From Pseudoalteromonas sp. EB27 (lineage in GTDB: Bacteria > Pseudomonadota > Gammaproteobacteria > Enterobacterales > Alteromonadaceae), in assembly GCF_001974875.1 (NCBI RefSeq), contig NZ_MTQD01000001.1, positions 124,001 to 188,000 of the forward strand: DNA of 64,000 bases. Reading direction: 5' to 3'. This document shows, piece after piece, positions 25,579-34,006 of the stretch; position 1 is the stretch's first letter; every line of letters begins with the position of its first letter. The notes beneath the pieces were generated by a model, which was not told the origin of the DNA, searched no databases, and saw nothing but the letters and a program-made list of their open reading frames with translations. The translations under genes and the position numbers were made by a program.

Positions 25579-27027
25579 ATGAAAGAATTGCAAACCGATG
25601 TTGTTGTTATAGGCGCAGGCACTGCTGGTTTAAGTGCTTATCGTAATGCTAAACAGTTCACACAGAATGTATTAATGATCGAATCAGGCCCATACGGCAC
25701 CACATGTGCACGTGTTGGTTGTATGCCAAGCAAGTTATTGATTGCAGCCGCCGAAGCCGCACACGCAATTGAAATGGCACCTGCATTTGGTGTTCATAGC
25801 TCAAAGCCAGTTATTGATGGCAAAGCAGTTATGGCACGCGTTAAAAGTGAACGAGATCGTTTTGCAGGATTCGTAGTAGAAGCCGTAGATGAATTACCAG
25901 AGGGTGATAAAATTCGTGGTTACGCTAAATTTTTAGACACAAACCGCGTACAAATAGACGACCACACAATTATTACAGCAAAACGCTTTGTAATTGCAAC
26001 CGGCTCACGCCCTTCATACCCCGGCGTATTTAATAACTTTGGCGACAAACTTATTATAAACGACGACGTATTTGATTGGGATGACCTACCAGAATCAGTC
26101 GCTGTATTTGGCCCTGGTGTAATAGGCCTTGAAATTGGCCAAGCACTTAGCCGACTAGGCGTAAATGTAAAACTATTTGGTGTAGGCGGCGCAATTGGCC
26201 CACTTACAGACCCTGTAGTAAAAGACTATGCGAATACTGTTTTTGCTGAAGAATTTTTTGTAGATACCGACTCAAACGTATCTGACATGATGCAAGTTGG
26301 CGATAAAGCACAGCTAACTTACACCGACAAACAAGGTGAAAAACACACAGAACAGTTTGACTACGTACTTGCAGCCACAGGCCGAGTACCAAACGTAGAT
26401 AAACTAGGCCTTGAAAACACCGGCATTGAACTTGATGAACGCGGCGTACCGCACGCAGACACACACACAATGCAATGTGGTGAGTCAAACATATTTATAG
26501 CAGGCGATGCGAGTAACATGCTCCCATTGTTACACGAGGCATCTGACCAAGGTGCTATTGCAGGTCAAAATGCAGGGCGCTTCCCAGATGTACGAATAGG
26601 TCTGCGTAGAGCAAAAATTGCAGCCGTATTTAGCGACCCACAAATAGCAATGGTCGGCGAAAGCTACAAGCAAATTACCGACCGTTTAGGCCCATGCGGT
26701 TGTTTTGAAGTAGGCGAAGTCAGCTTTGAAAACCAAGGCCGAAGCAGAGTAATGCTTAAAAACAAAGGTCATATGCGTGTATATGCAGAGCAAGGTACAG
26801 GCTTATTTTTAGGTGCTGAGTTTATTGGCCCACAAGCCGAACACATTGCTCACTTACTAGCATGGGCTGTACAAAACAAAATGACCGTACCAGAAATGCT
26901 TGATATGCCATTTTACCACCCAGTAATTGAAGAAGGGTTACGCACCGCCCTTCGCGACTTAAACGCCAAACTTAAATTTGGCCCAGACATTGTAAATTCA
27001 TGTATGGAATGTGGCCCAGGCGCATAG
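25579..27027 (+). CDS. Dihydrolipoamide dehydrogenase-like flavoenzyme with C-terminal Cys pair
   Basis: This is a class I pyridine nucleotide-disulfide oxidoreductase of 482 residues. The FAD site is VVVIGAGTAGLSA (about 8-20), the redox disulfide is Cys43/Cys48 (TTCARVGCMPSK), the NAD(P) site is about residues 170-200 (VFGPGVIGLEIGQAL), the second FAD motif is IFIAGDA, and the base pair His-Glu is in HPVIEE. It is not next to 2-oxoacid dehydrogenase genes, so a role in lipoate oxidation is doubtful. The tail ends NSCMECGPGA (Cys475, Cys478), which recalls the extra C-terminal thiols of mercuric reductase and high-Mr thioredoxin reductase. Placement after the peroxiredoxin-glutaredoxin gene suggests a thiol-reductase role, which is inference. 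The start chosen has AGAGGAAAAAAT upstream. Confidence 0.85.
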   Translation: MKELQTDVVVIGAGTAGLSAYRNAKQFTQNVLMIESGPYGTTCARVGCMPSKLLIAAAEAAHAIEMAPAFGVHSSKPVIDGKAVMARVKSERDRFAGFVVEAVDELPEGDKIRGYAKFLDTNRVQIDDHTIITAKRFVIATGSRPSYPGVFNNFGDKLIINDDVFDWDDLPESVAVFGPGVIGLEIGQALSRLGVNVKLFGVGGAIGPLTDPVVKDYANTVFAEEFFVDTDSNVSDMMQVGDKAQLTYTDKQGEKHTEQFDYVLAATGRVPNVDKLGLENTGIELDERGVPHADTHTMQCGESNIFIAGDASNMLPLLHEASDQGAIAGQNAGRFPDVRIGLRRAKIAAVFSDPQIAMVGESYKQITDRLGPCGCFEVGEVSFENQGRSRVMLKNKGHMRVYAEQGTGLFLGAEFIGPQAEHIAHLLAWAVQNKMTVPEMLDMPFYHPVIEEGLRTALRDLNAKLKFGPDIVNSCMECGPGA

Positions 27028-27060
27028 CCTATTTACCACACATACAAACTTGCTAAGCAA

Positions 27061-27090
27061 AAGCCAAAACTAACGTTTTGGCTTTTTTTT
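27061..27090 (+). terminator. Rho-independent terminator
   Basis: AAGCCAAAAC and GTTTTGGCTT form a perfect 10 bp stem with a TAAC loop, followed by eight T. It ends the flavoenzyme transcript. Confidence 0.85.
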
Positions 27091-27173
27091 ATAATTTTTT
27101 TAAGCTGACCTCTCAAAAAAAATTTTAGCTGTTACACTTAATTGATAATTCAATTAAAAAAGATGGAATAGCT

Positions 27174-28106
27174 ATGCCCAATAATAAATTTAGACTAGTC
27201 ACTCGCAGCGATTTTGATGGCTTAGTTTGTGCCGTATTGCTTAAAGACTTAGACCTAATTGATGATATTTTGTTTGTTCATCCAAAAGACATGCAAGATG
27301 GAAAAATAGACATTACCGAAAACGACATTACGACCAACCTCCCCTACGTTGCAGGCTGTCACATAGCATTTGATCATCATCTTAGCGAAACCGTACGTAA
27401 CTCAAGCGACATAAAAAATCATATTATTGACCCAGAAGCCCCATCAGCAGCTCGCGTAGTTTATGACTATTATGGCGGCGCTGAAAAACTTCCAAATATT
27501 TCTGTTGAAATGATGGACGCTGTTGATAAAGGTGATGCTGCTCAGTTTTCAAAAGACGAAATATTAAACCCGACCGACTGGGTATTAATGAACTTTATTA
27601 TGGATGCGCGAACAGGCCTTGGCCGTTTTCGCGAGTTTAAAATTTCAAATTATCAATTAATGATGAAACTCATTGATGCATGTAAAGATCAGAGCATCGA
27701 AGAAATCCTACAAATGGAAGACGTAGCCGAACGTGTTGCTTTATATAACGAGCATAACGAAAAAGCCAAAGAGCAAATTTCTCAATGCGCTACCGTCCAT
27801 AAAAACTTAGTGATACTTGATTTAACCCAAGAAGAAACAATTTACGCCACAAACCGATTTGTTATTTATGCCATGTACCCCGACTGCAATATCTCGATTC
27901 ATAAAATGTGGGGCCTTAAAAAACAAAACGTAGTGTATGCCATAGGTAAATCAATCACTAACCGCAGTTCAAACACCAATGTTGGCGAACTGTGCCTTAA
28001 ATACGGCGGTGGTGGTCATTTAAATGCAGGCACTTGCCAAGTAGAAACAAGTAAAGCAGAAGCTGTACTTAGTGAATTAATTGATACTATTACAAGTGAT
28101 GGTTAA
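27174..28106 (+). CDS. DHH-family phosphoesterase
   Basis: This is a predicted metal-dependent phosphoesterase of the DHH/DHHA1 superfamily (310 residues). The N-terminal motif TRSDFDG, the FDHHLSE motif (about residue 66) and a later Asp (IDPEAPSAARVVYDY) form the metal site. The C-terminal DHHA1 motif is YGGGGHLNAGTC. Relatives include nanoRNases, c-di-AMP phosphodiesterases and exopolyphosphatase-like proteins, and the substrate cannot be told from sequence. It stands alone, with terminators on both sides. Confidence 0.85.
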   Translation: MPNNKFRLVTRSDFDGLVCAVLLKDLDLIDDILFVHPKDMQDGKIDITENDITTNLPYVAGCHIAFDHHLSETVRNSSDIKNHIIDPEAPSAARVVYDYYGGAEKLPNISVEMMDAVDKGDAAQFSKDEILNPTDWVLMNFIMDARTGLGRFREFKISNYQLMMKLIDACKDQSIEEILQMEDVAERVALYNEHNEKAKEQISQCATVHKNLVILDLTQEETIYATNRFVIYAMYPDCNISIHKMWGLKKQNVVYAIGKSITNRSSNTNVGELCLKYGGGGHLNAGTCQVETSKAEAVLSELIDTITSDG

Positions 28107-28118
28107 TATTAACTTACA

Positions 28119-28150
28119 ATAACCAGAGTTATATAATAGCTCTGGTTATT
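28119..28150 (+). terminator. Rho-independent terminator
   Basis: AATAACCAGAG and CTCTGGTTATT form a perfect 11 bp stem with a 10 nt AT-only loop, followed by a short T-rich run. It lies just after the DHH phosphoesterase gene. Confidence 0.75.
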
Positions 28151-28226
28151 TCATTTTAGTAGAGTGAGTTTTAATCGCTCTCTTTTTCATATAAATTTCT
28201 GTAATAATAAAAGAAATAATGACCTC

Positions 28227-28820
28227 ATGTTAGATACTAAAAACTTCGAAAAAACACTTTACCAAGATACCAAAAAAGCATTTAAAAACATTATACAAAA
28301 ATACGGTAACGATCTTTATGTAATGGGCTTTTACCACACAGGTAGCTACTCACTACTGCCAATGTTTAATACCTTATCGGATTTAAAAAAAGTATTTGAA
28401 GCAGAGTACAACAACGATGTAAGTAGCTTTTACATGGCTAAATGGAATCCAGAAGACTACCCGATGCTTGAGGATTATTCCGAATACTTTGATGAAACAA
28501 CTCTAGAGTGCCAAAAACTAGAAGACAGCATTGATTTGTTTCAATCAGATATAGAAGCAATGGATAATTGGCATCAATGGCTTACGACAATGGAAAAAGT
28601 GCTCATACAATTAGATGCCGAAGGAATATTTTCAAATGGTATCGAACGCGAAAAAATCACTTTAGCAATACTAGCCTATGATGAAGAAGAAAGCATTCAA
28701 TTTAAAAGAATCAAACGACTTAACCCACCAACTGTTCTAGCACAAATTCAAGCCGACTTTGAAGCCATGGTTTCAGAGCGTGAAAAATGTGAGCAAGAAG
28801 CTTTAAACGCCTTTAATTAA
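28227..28820 (+). CDS. DUF4303 domain protein
   Basis: This is a 197-residue cytoplasmic protein matching the DUF4303 pattern (YVMGFYHTGSYSLLPMFNTL, FYMAKWNPEDYP, WHQWLTTMEKVLIQLDAEG). It is acidic, with no signal or membrane segment. The frame can begin at a GTG 21 codons earlier, but the chosen ATG gives the conserved N-terminus (MLDTKNFEKTLYQDTKKAF). Neither start has a strong ribosome site. Members of this family often sit near toxin-immunity loci, but nothing of that kind is seen here. Function unknown. Confidence 0.75.
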   Translation: MLDTKNFEKTLYQDTKKAFKNIIQKYGNDLYVMGFYHTGSYSLLPMFNTLSDLKKVFEAEYNNDVSSFYMAKWNPEDYPMLEDYSEYFDETTLECQKLEDSIDLFQSDIEAMDNWHQWLTTMEKVLIQLDAEGIFSNGIEREKITLAILAYDEEESIQFKRIKRLNPPTVLAQIQADFEAMVSEREKCEQEALNAFN

Positions 28821-28897
28821 AAAGTGCAGCACTACTACATATACGCTATACACAAAGTATAAGGAAGGGAAGTTAAAATATAACTCATTGATTTAAT

Positions 28898-28972
28898 TGG
28901 TAGCCCCTGCAAGAATCGAACTTGCAACTGCCCCTTAGGAGGGGGCCGTTATATCCATTTAACTAAGAGGCC
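28898..28972 (-). tRNA. tRNA-Arg (anticodon CCU)
   Basis: The minus strand folds as a standard cloverleaf. The acceptor GGCCTCT pairs with AGGGGCT (two G-U pairs), there is a D arm around GTTA/ATAAC, an anticodon loop CTCCTAA giving CCU, and a T arm GCAAG/CTTGC around TTCGATT. It has discriminator A and an encoded CCA. Length 75 nt. It would read AGG codons. No integrase or attachment-site duplication was seen beside it. Confidence 0.93.
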
Positions 28973-29044
28973 ACAAATAAGCTGTGTGCTTAGAGATGTG
29001 AATTATAACGGCATCTGGTTTTTTATATCAAGCAACAACTGAAC

Positions 29045-29713
29045 TTAATTGCTTGATAAGTATATATCTTCTTTATTTAGTACATAAATTGGGATTAGTT
29101 TTCGACTACTCGCGACGATTTTTTTTGTATGCGCGTTAATTACACGTGTATTTACAACAACAGCATCATTGCGATAAATTAATGTACCCGCTAATACATG
29201 GCTCGCCATTTGCTCTTCGCTAAGCTTTTCAATATCGCGCGAAAAAGCAAAATCACCACGGCTATTTACATCTATAGTTTGGGTTGTTTTAAAATCAACC
29301 ACGCCATAACCAAACTTTTGTAATTGATGAATTAACGTTTCAGAAATTTGATTACCCAATTGATTGCTTTTAGTAAGCGATGAATCAAGATCGACCAAGG
29401 TAGTAACGGCAATATTAATATTGGTGTCGGTATCACTTTCAAATTCAAGCGTATCAACCAAATCAAGTGCCATTTGCTCTACATAGTTAGCAAGTGTTTT
29501 ATGGTGCTGAAGTGGTGTAAATTGATTACCGTTAACATCATCTTGAGTTGATTTTTGCTCGGCTATTTTAAGCATGCTTGCTAGGTCATAATTTACTTGT
29601 GTGGTTGAAGGCGTATTAATTTCAGCACTTTCACTATTTTGAGTAAAGGCACAACCTGCTAAGTTAGCTAAAGCAAAAAAAACGATAAAGCGGTTAAATA
29701 ATTTACTATACAT
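29045..29713 (-). CDS. FlgO-family flagellar lipoprotein, paralog 3
   Basis: This is the third of three tandem FlgO-domain lipoproteins. It has a signal peptide with lipobox LAGC (Cys21) and a FlgO domain from about residue 95 (VTTLVDLDSSLTKSNQLGNQ, VDFKTTQTIDVNSRGDFAFSRD, AGTLIYRNDAVVVNTRVINA). The 222 residues include a long N-terminal spacer. FlgO helps anchor the H ring in the outer membrane in Vibrio. The start is 7 nt from the previous gene's stop, so it is the last gene of an operon with the two paralogs upstream. Confidence 0.85.
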   Translation of the reverse strand: MYSKLFNRFIVFFALANLAGCAFTQNSESAEINTPSTTQVNYDLASMLKIAEQKSTQDDVNGNQFTPLQHHKTLANYVEQMALDLVDTLEFESDTDTNINIAVTTLVDLDSSLTKSNQLGNQISETLIHQLQKFGYGVVDFKTTQTIDVNSRGDFAFSRDIEKLSEEQMASHVLAGTLIYRNDAVVVNTRVINAHTKKIVASSRKLIPIYVLNKEDIYLSSN

Positions 29714-29720
29714 AATTATC

Positions 29721-30413
29721 TCACTTGCTTGCTTGTTTTAACATTATGCCATCAGTGCGATAACTACTATTAAGCGCATCAACAACCGACTGTGGAATAA
29801 ACCCTTGTGCAGAACCTACTACGGCCTTACTTTCTAGCCCAACAATACGTGCATTAACAAGTACACCACCTTGATGGTTTACAAGCGTACCGGCAAGTAC
29901 ATATTTAAAGTTTTGATCTTGATTTAGCTCTAAATAGTCGCGACTAAATACAAAGTCGCCTGTTGAGGTAACACGCATATAATCAGTTGTTTTAAAATCA
30001 ATAACGGGTACACCAAAGCTGTGTAATTCATGCATGAAGCTTTCTGCAATTTGGTTCCCTAGTAAGCTACCATCGTTGTAGTCTTCATCTAAAAAAACAA
30101 AACTCGAAACAGCTAACGGTGTTTGTTCACTTACGTACTGTAAGTTTTCAACCATGTCTTGCATTATGCCGCGCACATAATGGTTAATATTTTTGCGCAT
30201 TGGCGGTGTTGCTTTTGTGTAGTTATCCTGTGGAGCCATTCCTGACTGAAATAAGTTATCGTCAGAAACAGGCGCTGCAACGTCGCGTTGGTTACTCACC
30301 AGTTGATTGCTTTGCTCACTTTGTGGTGTTGTGGTGTCTGTATTCATTGTGCCTAGTATTTGAGAGCAACCAAAGCCCAGTGGTAAGCATAATGTAATTA
30401 ATAGGTTTTTCAT
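29721..30413 (-). CDS. FlgO-family flagellar lipoprotein, paralog 2
   Basis: This is the middle gene of the flgO trio. I chose the ATG at 30413, preceded by GGAGCACAAA, which gives a 230-residue protein starting MKNLLITLCLPLGFGCSQ with lipobox Cys16. An in-frame start 21 codons earlier would bury the signal peptide. The FlgO domain shows SSFVFLDEDYNDGSLLGNQ, VIDFKTTDYMRVTSTGDF, SRDYLEL and AGTLVNHQGGVLVNARIV. A Ser/Gln/Thr-rich spacer separates lipid anchor and domain. Confidence 0.85.
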   Translation of the reverse strand: MKNLLITLCLPLGFGCSQILGTMNTDTTTPQSEQSNQLVSNQRDVAAPVSDDNLFQSGMAPQDNYTKATPPMRKNINHYVRGIMQDMVENLQYVSEQTPLAVSSFVFLDEDYNDGSLLGNQIAESFMHELHSFGVPVIDFKTTDYMRVTSTGDFVFSRDYLELNQDQNFKYVLAGTLVNHQGGVLVNARIVGLESKAVVGSAQGFIPQSVVDALNSSYRTDGIMLKQASK

Positions 30414-30426
30414 TTTGTGCTCCAAA

Positions 30427-31020
30427 TTAGTATTCGCTTCGGTATAAAAGTCCGTCACGCTGCTGAATTTTCTCATTGCCCCACATTACATTAATTGGGA
30501 TCTCGGTACTTCCCGCAGAGAGCACCTGTTTATTTTCTATATTCACAAGCCGTGCATTAACTATGTATGCATGCTGCTGGCGAGTCACTGTTCCTGTGAT
30601 AACTAAGTCAATATTTTGGCGATTACGTAATTTACTTAAATCGCGACTTAAAATACTGTCTGAGTTTTCTGATAAAGAGAGGTTATTCCCAAGTCTGTAT
30701 TCAACGGTGTGATAACCCAGTTGAGTAAATTGTGTAAGTAGACTTTCTTGGATCTGCTGACTTAAGCCTGAGGCCTGCCCTGTCACCAATTTTGTATCTA
30801 GTGCATCTGCATAAAAGAAGCTACTAACGCCAACACGTGCATTAGCATTTAATGCTCCGTTTAGGTGGTTAAGTTGCGACGTTAAATTAACTACATAGTC
30901 GTTAACTGTAAAAGGAGCCATGGCCGCTTTAGGTGCATCTGTAGGCACACTTGGTTCTGGCGGCGGCACCAAGTTACAAGCAGCTAAATTTAAAAATAAT
31001 AAAGGCAGTAAAAGGCGCAT
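30427..31020 (-). CDS. FlgO-family flagellar lipoprotein, paralog 1
   Basis: This is the first gene of the flgO trio. The ATG at 31020 has AGAGG about 10 nt upstream and gives MRLLLPLLFLNLAAC with lipobox LAAC; a TTG six codons upstream is less likely. The FlgO domain includes VGVSSFFYADALDTKLVTGQ, QQIQESLLTQFTQLGYHTVE, LSRDLSKLRNRQNIDLVITG and YIVNARLVNIENKQVLSAG. A sigma-54 promoter lies 35-50 nt upstream. Which of the three is the true FlgO orthologue cannot be decided from this window. Confidence 0.87.
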   Translation of the reverse strand: MRLLLPLLFLNLAACNLVPPPEPSVPTDAPKAAMAPFTVNDYVVNLTSQLNHLNGALNANARVGVSSFFYADALDTKLVTGQASGLSQQIQESLLTQFTQLGYHTVEYRLGNNLSLSENSDSILSRDLSKLRNRQNIDLVITGTVTRQQHAYIVNARLVNIENKQVLSAGSTEIPINVMWGNEKIQQRDGLLYRSEY

Positions 31021-31054
31021 AATTGCCATCCTCTTCAAAACATACTAAGGACAA

Positions 31055-31070
31055 AGCAATTTGTATGCCT
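31055..31070 (-). promoter_or_regulatory. Sigma-54 promoter of flgO-like operon
   Basis: On the minus strand AGGCATACAAATTGCT matches TGGCACG-N4-TTGCW with GG, GC and the full TTGCT at correct spacing. It lies about 35 nt upstream of the ATG of the first flgO-like gene and overlaps the end of the frameshifted SPOR gene. Confidence 0.78.
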
Positions 31071-31658
31071 ATATCTTACTTCTGTAAGGTTGTTGAACAT
31101 AATAGCTAACAAAACATGCTACTTGTTGCTTTATAAGGGCTAAGCAATCACTTTTAGCGTCCGCTGAATTGCTATAAGCACCTAACTTCAATCGATAAAA
31201 AGTTGTGTTATTAACACTTACGGTTTCTACATTTATCTCAGTGGGTGAGATAATATTTTGTGGTGTTTTTGTTGGAATTCGCTGAGCTTCTTTTGCAATG
31301 CATTTTTATTTTTAAAAGCGGCAATTTGCAAAGCAAACAATGCCGAGTCGGTTTTTAATATACTTTCGTTATTAACTACATCATTTACACGAGTATTTAG
31401 AACATCAGACTCATTTAGTTGTTTTAGATTAGTAGCAAGCTGCGTTAATTTATTTTCTAACTTGAGTAGCTGCTCTACTTTTGGTTGAGAGCTTTCCCAT
31501 TGTGCCGCAGAGCTTTTGAGCTGCTCCAAATCAGACTTTTCAATAAGAATCGGTTGCGGGGTTACTTGAGCCATTTTAACTTGTTGAGATGAGTTACAAG
31601 CAGATAAAACAAGTACACCCATTAGCACCATGCATTCTAAGCTCCGTTTTAAAAGCAT
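31069..31658 (-). pseudogene. SPOR-domain lipoprotein, frameshifted
   Basis: The first frame starts MLLKRSLECMVLMGVLVLSAC (lipobox LSAC), continues through a coiled region (QLKSSAAQWESSQPKVEQLL) into the start of a SPOR domain (LFALQIAAFKNKNALQKKL), then meets a stop at 31233. The rest of the SPOR domain continues intact in another frame to a TAG at 31069-31071 (INVETVSVNNTTFYRLKLGA, SADAKSDCLALI). The join falls at a run of five A near 31265-31272. One extra A would restore QQKTPQNIISPTEINVET, which aligns with the intact paralog next door. It could be a real inactivation, phase-variable slippage or a sequencing error. Confidence 0.85.
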
Positions 31659-31765
31659 TTCCTTCCCTAAAATGACGTTGTTTTAGGGGTTTATATATCC
31701 CCTAAACGTATTTAATTATGAAGGGTGTATTTTATTGATAAACAGATTTTAAGCAAGTTTCTTAA

Positions 31766-32449
31766 CTACAGCCTTACTGGCTTATCTGTGTAGTTACTTA
31801 CTATGCAATCGAGTTTATACAGCTTGAATACGGCGCAGTCTGCTTTTGCATTTTTAAAGTTTTGGTAAGAGCCAAGTTTCAGCCTGTAAAACATTTTGTC
31901 GTTTATTTTGGCGGTTTCTACGTTAGTCAATATTTTGTCTCTAAACAACGGTGCTGCTTTAGTATTTAGCTCTTGCCATGCTTTAGCCACACCTTGCTCT
32001 GAGTCAACCGAAGCGACTTGCAAAGCAAATAGATGCTTAGGCTTATTTAATTTTACAGTTTGTTTTTTATTACTGTAGTTTTGTTTAACTTGTTGGCGTG
32101 ACTTAACATTGCGTGTGTTTCGTGGTGAACGTACAGACTTGCTGCTATACCCTTGATTAGACTGCGCAATAGCTTTACTGTTTATAATATCAATATGATT
32201 TACGAGATAAGTTATTTCTTTTTCTAATCTTAAAATTCGCTCTATGCCTTCACGAGCTTGTTGCCACTGCATTGCGGCATCTTTTAGCTGAGCAAGTTCA
32301 AGGGCTGTAATTGATACGTAGTCAGGCGAGTTACTTTGAGGTTGTTCATCAATAGTTTTTATTTCAGGCGTAACGCTGCATGCTGTGCCAAATAAAAGCA
32401 TTAGCAAGCTGAGTAAAAGCCCAATGTTATTTTTTTTATATATAAACAT
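31766..32449 (-). CDS. SPOR-domain lipoprotein
   Basis: This is a 227-residue lipoprotein starting MFIYKKNNIGLLLSLLMLLF with lipobox GTAC. A GTG 11 codons upstream is possible, but AGGA lies 10 nt before the chosen ATG. After a helical region (ALELAQLKDAAMQWQQAREG) and a basic Ser/Lys linker comes a C-terminal SPOR domain (FALQVASVDSEQGVAKAWQE, FYRLKLGSYQNFKNAKADC). SPOR domains usually bind denuded peptidoglycan. It is a paralog of the frameshifted gene that follows it, and both sit directly upstream of the flgO-like operon, which suggests a cell-envelope or flagellar role. Function otherwise unknown. Confidence 0.82.
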   Translation of the reverse strand: MFIYKKNNIGLLLSLLMLLFGTACSVTPEIKTIDEQPQSNSPDYVSITALELAQLKDAAMQWQQAREGIERILRLEKEITYLVNHIDIINSKAIAQSNQGYSSKSVRSPRNTRNVKSRQQVKQNYSNKKQTVKLNKPKHLFALQVASVDSEQGVAKAWQELNTKAAPLFRDKILTNVETAKINDKMFYRLKLGSYQNFKNAKADCAVFKLYKLDCIVSNYTDKPVRL

Positions 32450-32732
32450 GTATTTGCTGTCCTGAAAGCAGTGTTTTTTCACTACATTTCAGTTAAACAT
32501 TCTCACAAGAAAGCGTTTAACTTTATTTAAGCTGTGAGCTATAAAACTTAGCTCTTCGCATGCTTGTCAGTGTTTCGTAAAACACAACGTTGCATACTCC
32601 ACCCCTTCCTTGAGAGCATTGTTTAATACAAATTCAATGCCAATTAACACAAACTTTACAACATAAATAACAATATGTCTGTAATGACTTAAAAACTTTT
32701 ATTTTAGAGCTATCCCTTTCCTTATTCTATTC

Positions 32733-33048
32733 TAGGGCCTGTTGACCTTTCAGGATTAAAATTTGTTCAATCTAGGGGCCATTTAATCGCGGCGCGAGGT
32801 TTGTAACCTAGTGGGCTCGATAACTGCTCCTGCGTTATTCTAATGGCTTACATCCATGTAAGAATAAGTAAAAACCGAGTAACAAAGAGTAAATTGCCCC
32901 GAGGCAGAACCCTTCGGGCAGCGCATGTTTGGCATTTATGCTACGTTATCGCCTATTTATGGGGAATAACCACACTTCATAGGCTCTGCCTTGACTAAAT
33001 ACCAAACAGTCTGCTGTGAATTTAACCTCGAAAGATAAACAGACTCTA
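32733..33048. mobile_element. 316 bp MITE-like element
   Basis: The ends TAGGGCCTGTTGACCTTTC and (reverse complement of the right end) TAGAGTCTGTTTATCTTTC form imperfect terminal inverted repeats of at least 19 bp, possibly extending to about 28. There is no open frame of useful length. It sits in the gap between the SPOR lipoprotein and galU. A TA target duplication is possible but cannot be proved from one copy. The remaining 283 bp of this gap (32450-32732) shows nothing recognisable apart from the promoter expected for the SPOR gene. Confidence 0.65.
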
Positions 33049-33062
33049 ACAAAACTCATAAA

Positions 33063-33086
33063 AAAGGCGCCGATATAGGCGCCTTT
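33063..33086 (-). terminator. Rho-independent terminator of galU
   Basis: AAAGGCGCC and GGCGCCTTT form a perfect 9 bp stem with a 6 nt loop, with an A-run on the plus strand giving the U-run for the minus-strand transcript. It lies 19 nt after the galU stop. Confidence 0.85.
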
Positions 33087-33104
33087 CATGTTTTACGTTA
33101 ACTG

Positions 33105-33983
33105 TTAAATCAGTTTTTTAATAAATGATTTTAATTCATCGGCAAATTCATCGCGACGAAGTGCAAACTCAATCGTTGCTTTTAAGTAACCAATTTTACT
33201 TCCACAATCGTGGCTACGGCCTTTTATTGCGTATGCATCTACTTTTTCGTGTTCCATTAACATCGCAATTGCGTCAGTTAATTGAATTTCGTCGCCTGCA
33301 CCTTGCGGAGTTTTTGCAAGTAACGGCCAGATATTTTCGCTTAATACGTATCGACCCACTACAGCTAAGTTTGATGGAGCTTCATCTACTGGCGGCTTTT
33401 CTACCATATTAAGAATTGGCGAGCTTTCACCTTGCTTTAAGTCAACATCACCTAAATCAACCACACCAAACTGGTTCACTTGTGCCATTGGTACTGGTTC
33501 TACCATAATTTGGCTGTGCTTATTTTTCTCAAAGTTAGCGATCATTTCTGCTAAGTTATCTTTTTTAAGATCGCTCTCTACATCGTCGATAATTACATCT
33601 GGTAAAATAACTACAAACGGTTCGTTACCAATAATAGGCGCTGCACAACTAATAGCATGGCCTAAGCCTTTTGCTTCACCTTGGCGTACGTGAATAATGG
33701 TTACGTCTTTAGGGCAGATTGCTTGCACTTCGGCAAGTAATTGCCGCTTAACACGCTTTTCTAAAGTAGCTTCTAGTTCAAAGCTCGTATCGAAGTGATT
33801 TTCGATTGAATTTTTACTTGAGTGCGTTACTAACACTATTTCTTTAATTCCTGCAGCAACGGCTTCGTTTACTACATATTGAATTAAAGGACGGTCTACC
33901 ACTGGAAGCATTTCTTTAGGAATTGCTTTAGTGGCTGGTAACATACGAGTACCAAGCCCCGCTACTGGGATCACTGCTTTCAT
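33105..33983 (-). CDS. galU: UTP-glucose-1-phosphate uridylyltransferase
   Basis: This enzyme makes UDP-glucose from UTP and glucose 1-phosphate for glycans and envelope polysaccharides. The 292-residue protein has the nucleotidyl transferase start [21 protein letters not shown], the metal-site region [10 protein letters not shown], and [12 protein letters not shown] with GRYVL typical of bacterial GalU. Length is normal. It ends at a strong terminator and is followed upstream by thyA, 23 nt away, in the same direction. Confidence 0.95.
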   Translation of the reverse strand: MKAVIPVAGLGTRMLPATKAIPKEMLPVVDRPLIQYVVNEAVAAGIKEIVLVTHSSKNSIENHFDTSFELEATLEKRVKRQLLAEVQAICPKDVTIIHVRQGEAKGLGHAISCAAPIIGNEPFVVILPDVIIDDVESDLKKDNLAEMIANFEKNKHSQIMVEPVPMAQVNQFGVVDLGDVDLKQGESSPILNMVEKPPVDEAPSNLAVVGRYVLSENIWPLLAKTPQGAGDEIQLTDAIAMLMEHEKVDAYAIKGRSHDCGSKIGYLKATIEFALRRDEFADELKSFIKKLI

Positions 33984-34006
33984 TTTATGTTTTCCTTAAT
34001 CTTTTA

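Noticed and set aside
28898-28972. tRNA-Arg as integration site of a genomic island
   Set aside because: No integrase, no direct repeat of the tRNA 3' end and no foreign gene block on either side were found.
31233-31300. Programmed -1 frameshifting to make the SPOR protein
   Set aside because: The A-run lacks a proper slippery heptamer in the reading frame, and no stimulatory stem was recognised. A simple indel is more likely.
31233-31658. A complete 141-residue lipoprotein
   Set aside because: The frame stops in the middle of a SPOR domain whose second half continues intact in another frame and matches the neighbouring paralog, so it is treated as a frameshifted gene.
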